A DNA stretch of 6,542 nucleotides from contig QHYO01000492.1 of the NCBI GenBank assembly GCA_003224135.1, forward strand, positions 1 to 6,542, read 5' to 3'. The position numbers and the translations under genes were made by a program. Numbering within the stretch: position 1 is the stretch's first letter; the number at the start of each line of letters is the position of its first letter. Shown in pieces: positions 4,431 to 6,542 of the stretch. The DNA comes from Acidobacteriota bacterium. Its GTDB lineage: Bacteria > Acidobacteriota > Terriglobia > Acidiferrales > UBA7541. The notes under the pieces are model-generated. The model made no database searches. It was not told where the DNA came from and saw nothing but the letters and a program-made list of their open reading frames with translations.

Positions 4431-5174
4431 GTGACCTTCGACGCTCATCCCCGCAGCAGTCTGATCGTGGCCCTCGACTTTGACTCGTTGTCGTCCGCGC
4501 TGAAGTTCGCTCAGAAGGTCTCCGATCTTGTCGGCATGTTCAAGATCGGCAACCAGCTCTTTACCAGCGCCGGTCCTGAGGCGGTCAAGCAGATCGCCGC
4601 ACTCGGCAACGGTATTTTCCTCGACCTGAAATTCCACGACATTCCCAATACTGTCGCAGGCGCGGTGCTCTCCTCAGCAGCGATGCCGGGGGTGCAGCTC
4701 GTTAACGTGCATGCGCTTGGCGGTACGGCAATGCTACAGGCTGCGGCTCAGGCGGTAAGCGCGGGCGTACCGATGGGCGCGGATCGCACGCGCTTGATCG
4801 CCGTCACGATTCTGACCAGCATGGACCACAAAGCGATGCGCGAAGCGGGGATCGGCGGTACTGTGCTGACGCGCGCGGTAAAACTGGCGCAACTCTCAAA
4901 GAAATGCGGCGTCGACGGCGTGGTCGCTTCCGTTCAGGAAGCGAAGGCCATTCGCAAAGCGTGCGGCCGCGAGTTCTTGATCGTGACGCCGGGCGTCCGT
5001 CCAGCGCAAACAACTGCTGAACAGCAGAAGGACGATCAGGCGCGAACTGCCACTCCCGCACAGGCCATCAAAGCCGGCGCCGATTACATTGTAGTGGGCC
5101 GGCCGATCATCGCGGCTAGCGATCCTCGCGCGGCGGCGCAGGAAATTGTGAGCGAAATAACCAGCGCCAAGTAA
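4431..5174 (+). CDS. pyrF: Orotidine 5'-phosphate decarboxylase
   Basis: Decarboxylates OMP to UMP, the last step of de novo pyrimidine synthesis, as a cytosolic TIM-barrel homodimer. All family signatures are present in 247 residues, a normal length for the type I family: LIVALDFDS (11-19), FKIGNQLF (37-44) with the substrate-binding Lys38, and the catalytic DLKFHDIPNT (65-74) with the Asp65-Lys67-Asp70 array plus a following Thr. Then come VNVHALGG (91-98), IVTPGVRP (184-191) and the phosphate-binding ADYIVVGRPI (217-226). The GTG at 4431 is the only start that keeps the first strand complete; no close Shine-Dalgarno is seen. It follows the RlpA-like gene by 31 bp and precedes the DinB gene by 26 bp, consistent with cotranscription. 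It is separated from pyrD only by the envelope gene, so two UMP-pathway genes are kept in one cluster. Confidence 0.96.
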   Translation: MTFDAHPRSSLIVALDFDSLSSALKFAQKVSDLVGMFKIGNQLFTSAGPEAVKQIAALGNGIFLDLKFHDIPNTVAGAVLSSAAMPGVQLVNVHALGGTAMLQAAAQAVSAGVPMGADRTRLIAVTILTSMDHKAMREAGIGGTVLTRAVKLAQLSKKCGVDGVVASVQEAKAIRKACGREFLIVTPGVRPAQTTAEQQKDDQARTATPAQAIKAGADYIVVGRPIIAASDPRAAAQEIVSEITSAK

Positions 5175-5200
5175 TCCTTCATCCCGAGAAGAGCATTTAA

Positions 5201-5785
5201 TTGAGCGGTAAGCCAATGCCGGCCATTTCCGAAGATCGTGGCGCGATTCTTCAGCAGCTAGAAAGCTCGGAAGAAGCCGCGGCCCGGCTTATTGCCGGAG
5301 TGTCTCGCGGGCAAATGAACTGGCAACCGGATCAAGGCCGCTCGTGGAGTATCCGGCAATGCCTCGATCACCTGGCGCGAACCAATCGCATCTACTGCCA
5401 GTCCATGCTGGAAGCGATTGCGCATCCGAGACAGAAGAAGACAGGAACAAGCGCGATAAGGCCTGGATGGTTCGGTCGCTGGTACATTGCAAAAATGGAG
5501 CCGCCAGTACGAACGAGGTTCAAAACGGTAAAAAAAGTGACTCCGGAGGCGGAAGGCGACGGACAAGTTGCGCTGCGAGACTTTGTGGATTCCCATGCCG
5601 CAGCGCGCCGCGTAATGGCATCATGGGAGCAGATGGACCTTAACCACGTTCGTTTCCGGAACCCGTTTGTGCCGGTTCTCCGCTTTAGCGTTGGCACGGG
5701 ATTGCTGATTGTCAACGCTCATGACCGCCGGCACCTCTGGCAGGCAGAACGCGTCAAAGAGTCCGCCGGTTACCGAGCGGTCTAA
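5201..5785 (+). CDS. DinB-superfamily (DinB/YfiT-like) metal-binding protein
   Basis: DinB/YfiT-like proteins are four-helix bundles with a metal site formed by three histidines; many act as thiol-dependent transferases, but most have no known substrate. This 194-residue protein shows the pattern: helix with WSIRQCLDHLAR (49-60), giving His57, and near the end NAHDRRHLWQAERV (172-185), giving His174 and His178. Length is typical (150-200 aa). There is no signal peptide. I prefer the TTG start at 5201 because AGAAGAG lies 7 nt upstream; an in-frame ATG at 5216 would shorten it by 5 residues and is also possible. It sits 26 bp after pyrF and 18 bp before selB, so it is probably in the same transcript, but its neighbours give no clue to its substrate. 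Family assignment is firm; the function is not known. Confidence 0.85.
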   Translation: MSGKPMPAISEDRGAILQQLESSEEAAARLIAGVSRGQMNWQPDQGRSWSIRQCLDHLARTNRIYCQSMLEAIAHPRQKKTGTSAIRPGWFGRWYIAKMEPPVRTRFKTVKKVTPEAEGDGQVALRDFVDSHAAARRVMASWEQMDLNHVRFRNPFVPVLRFSVGTGLLIVNAHDRRHLWQAERVKESAGYRAV

Positions 5786-5803
5786 GGAATATCTTGAGCG
5801 AAG

Positions 5804-6542
5804 ATGGTTTCTACAGCCAGTTCAGCCAATACTGCAGCAGTGAATTCCGGATGGAAGAGCGTCATCGTCGGCACAGCCGGTCACATCGATCACGGTAAAT
5901 CCGCGCTCGTTGAAGCCCTGACGGGCACACATCCTGACCGTCTGGAAGAAGAAAAGCGCCGGGGCATCACGATCGATCTCGGCTTCGCGTTCCTCGAAGA
6001 AAGCGGCGTGCGTTTTGGCTTCGTCGATGTACCTGGCCATGAGCGCTTCGTCGGAAACATGCTTGCTGGCGCTGCCGGAATTGATCTCGTACTTCTGGTG
6101 ATTGCGGCGGACGAATCCATCAAGCCGCAGACGCGCGAGCACTTTGATATTTGCCGTTTGCTCGGAATCGAACGTGGCTTGGTTGCGTTGACCAAAACAG
6201 ACTTGGTCGACCTCGAAACGCGCGAACTGGTTCGCCTGGAGCTGGAAGACTTTTTTCGCGGTTCATTTTTGGAGAATGCGCCGATTGTGCCGGTCAGCGT
6301 AAGAAGTGGCGAAGGCTTGACGGAACTGAAGCAAGCTCTTGTCGAACAAGCGCGCCAAGTGACGGGAAAAGACTCGCGGCGCGATTTTCGGTTGCCGGTT
6401 GACCGCGCATTTGCCGTCAAAGGCTTCGGAAGCGTGGTTACTGGCACGCTGATCAATGGCCACGTTTCGCCCGAAGATGAAGTTGAACTTTTTCCTGACG
6501 GACTGAAATTGCGCGTGCGTGGAGTGCAATCTGGCGGGAAGA
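5804..6542 (+). CDS. selB: Selenocysteine-specific elongation factor SelB, 5' part (cut by window edge)
   Basis: SelB is the GTPase that delivers selenocysteinyl-tRNA(Sec) to the ribosome at UGA codons marked by a SECIS element. The frame runs open from ATG 5804 to the right edge (246 codons); a complete SelB is usually 600 residues or more. GTPase motifs are clear: G1 GHIDHGKS (26-33), G2 Thr56 in [12 protein letters not shown]3 DVPGH (75-79) and G4 TKTD (130-133). The combination [20 protein letters not shown] (44-63) is typical of SelB rather than EF-Tu. Domain 2 begins around [20 protein letters not shown]. The C-terminal winged helices that bind SECIS lie outside the window. In-frame stop TGA (5795) forces a start at or after 5804; TAAGGA at 5783-5788, overlapping the preceding stop codon, is a distant ribosome-binding site (15 nt). 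The first 17 residues are an unusually long lead before the G domain, so GTG at residue 13 is an alternative start. Confidence 0.95.
   Translation, partial: MVSTASSANTAAVNSGWKSVIVGTAGHIDHGKSALVEALTGTHPDRLEEEKRRGITIDLGFAFLEESGVRFGFVDVPGHERFVGNMLAGAAGIDLVLLVIAADESIKPQTREHFDICRLLGIERGLVALTKTDLVDLETRELVRLELEDFFRGSFLENAPIVPVSVRSGEGLTELKQALVEQARQVTGKDSRRDFRLPVDRAFAVKGFGSVVTGTLINGHVSPEDEVELFPDGLKLRVRGVQSGGK

Noticed and set aside
5890..6456. 188-codon minus-strand open frame opposite selB
   Set aside because: It overlaps the unmistakable GTPase motifs of SelB on the plus strand, and its Ser/Arg-rich composition is typical of an antisense shadow.
1..6542. CRISPR array, integrase, transposase or known anti-phage cassette
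   Set aside because: No spaced long repeats and no such protein motifs were found; the only accessory proteins are the unknown 167-residue protein, the HTH protein and Fic.

Overview
The window looks like the junction between an accessory segment (about 1-2920) and a co-oriented block of housekeeping genes (about 2950 to the right edge). Base composition is moderately GC-rich. The housekeeping proteins (class 1 PyrD with an active-site cysteine, type I PyrF, a DinB-superfamily protein, SelB) point to a soil-type Gram-negative bacterium. Acidobacteriota is my best guess, from general resemblance only; no rRNA or other diagnostic marker is present.

Layout. 39-542 (minus): a 167-residue protein of unknown function with a very basic tail. 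798-1025 (minus): a 75-residue MerR/excisionase-type helix-turn-helix protein. Its promoter carries a perfect palindrome exactly between the -35 and -10 boxes, suggesting autoregulation. 1026-1329: a regulatory-looking spacer with that operator, an AT-rich 8-3-8 inverted repeat and three copies of GCGGACAT on a 12-bp period. 1330-2826 (plus): a class II Fic AMP-transferase-type protein with a complete catalytic motif and an N-terminal inhibitory motif. It has a C-terminal extension resembling DUF1488, and that extension appears to be broken by an out-of-frame deletion. 2874-2919: a short sequence resembling the 3' end of a tRNA gene, with a T-loop and CCA at the correct distance. It sits at the accessory/core boundary and may be an attachment-site scar.

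Right half, all on the plus strand: pyrD (2954-3916), an RlpA-like double-psi beta-barrel protein (3974-4399), pyrF (4431-5174), a DinB-superfamily protein (5201-5785) and the start of selB (5804 to the edge, partial). Gaps of 18-57 bp suggest an operon, with an extra near-consensus sigma-70 promoter whose -35 box overlaps the pyrD stop codon. PyrD and PyrF catalyse the fourth and sixth steps of de novo UMP synthesis. The RlpA-like protein acts on the cell envelope. SelB shows that the cell decodes UGA as selenocysteine.

The most useful observations are the Fic/DUF1488 fusion with its apparent frameshift, the tRNA-like scar at the island boundary with a related inverted 20-mer at 649-668, and the regulatory architecture between the HTH gene and fic. 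I did not find a clearly new multi-gene system.
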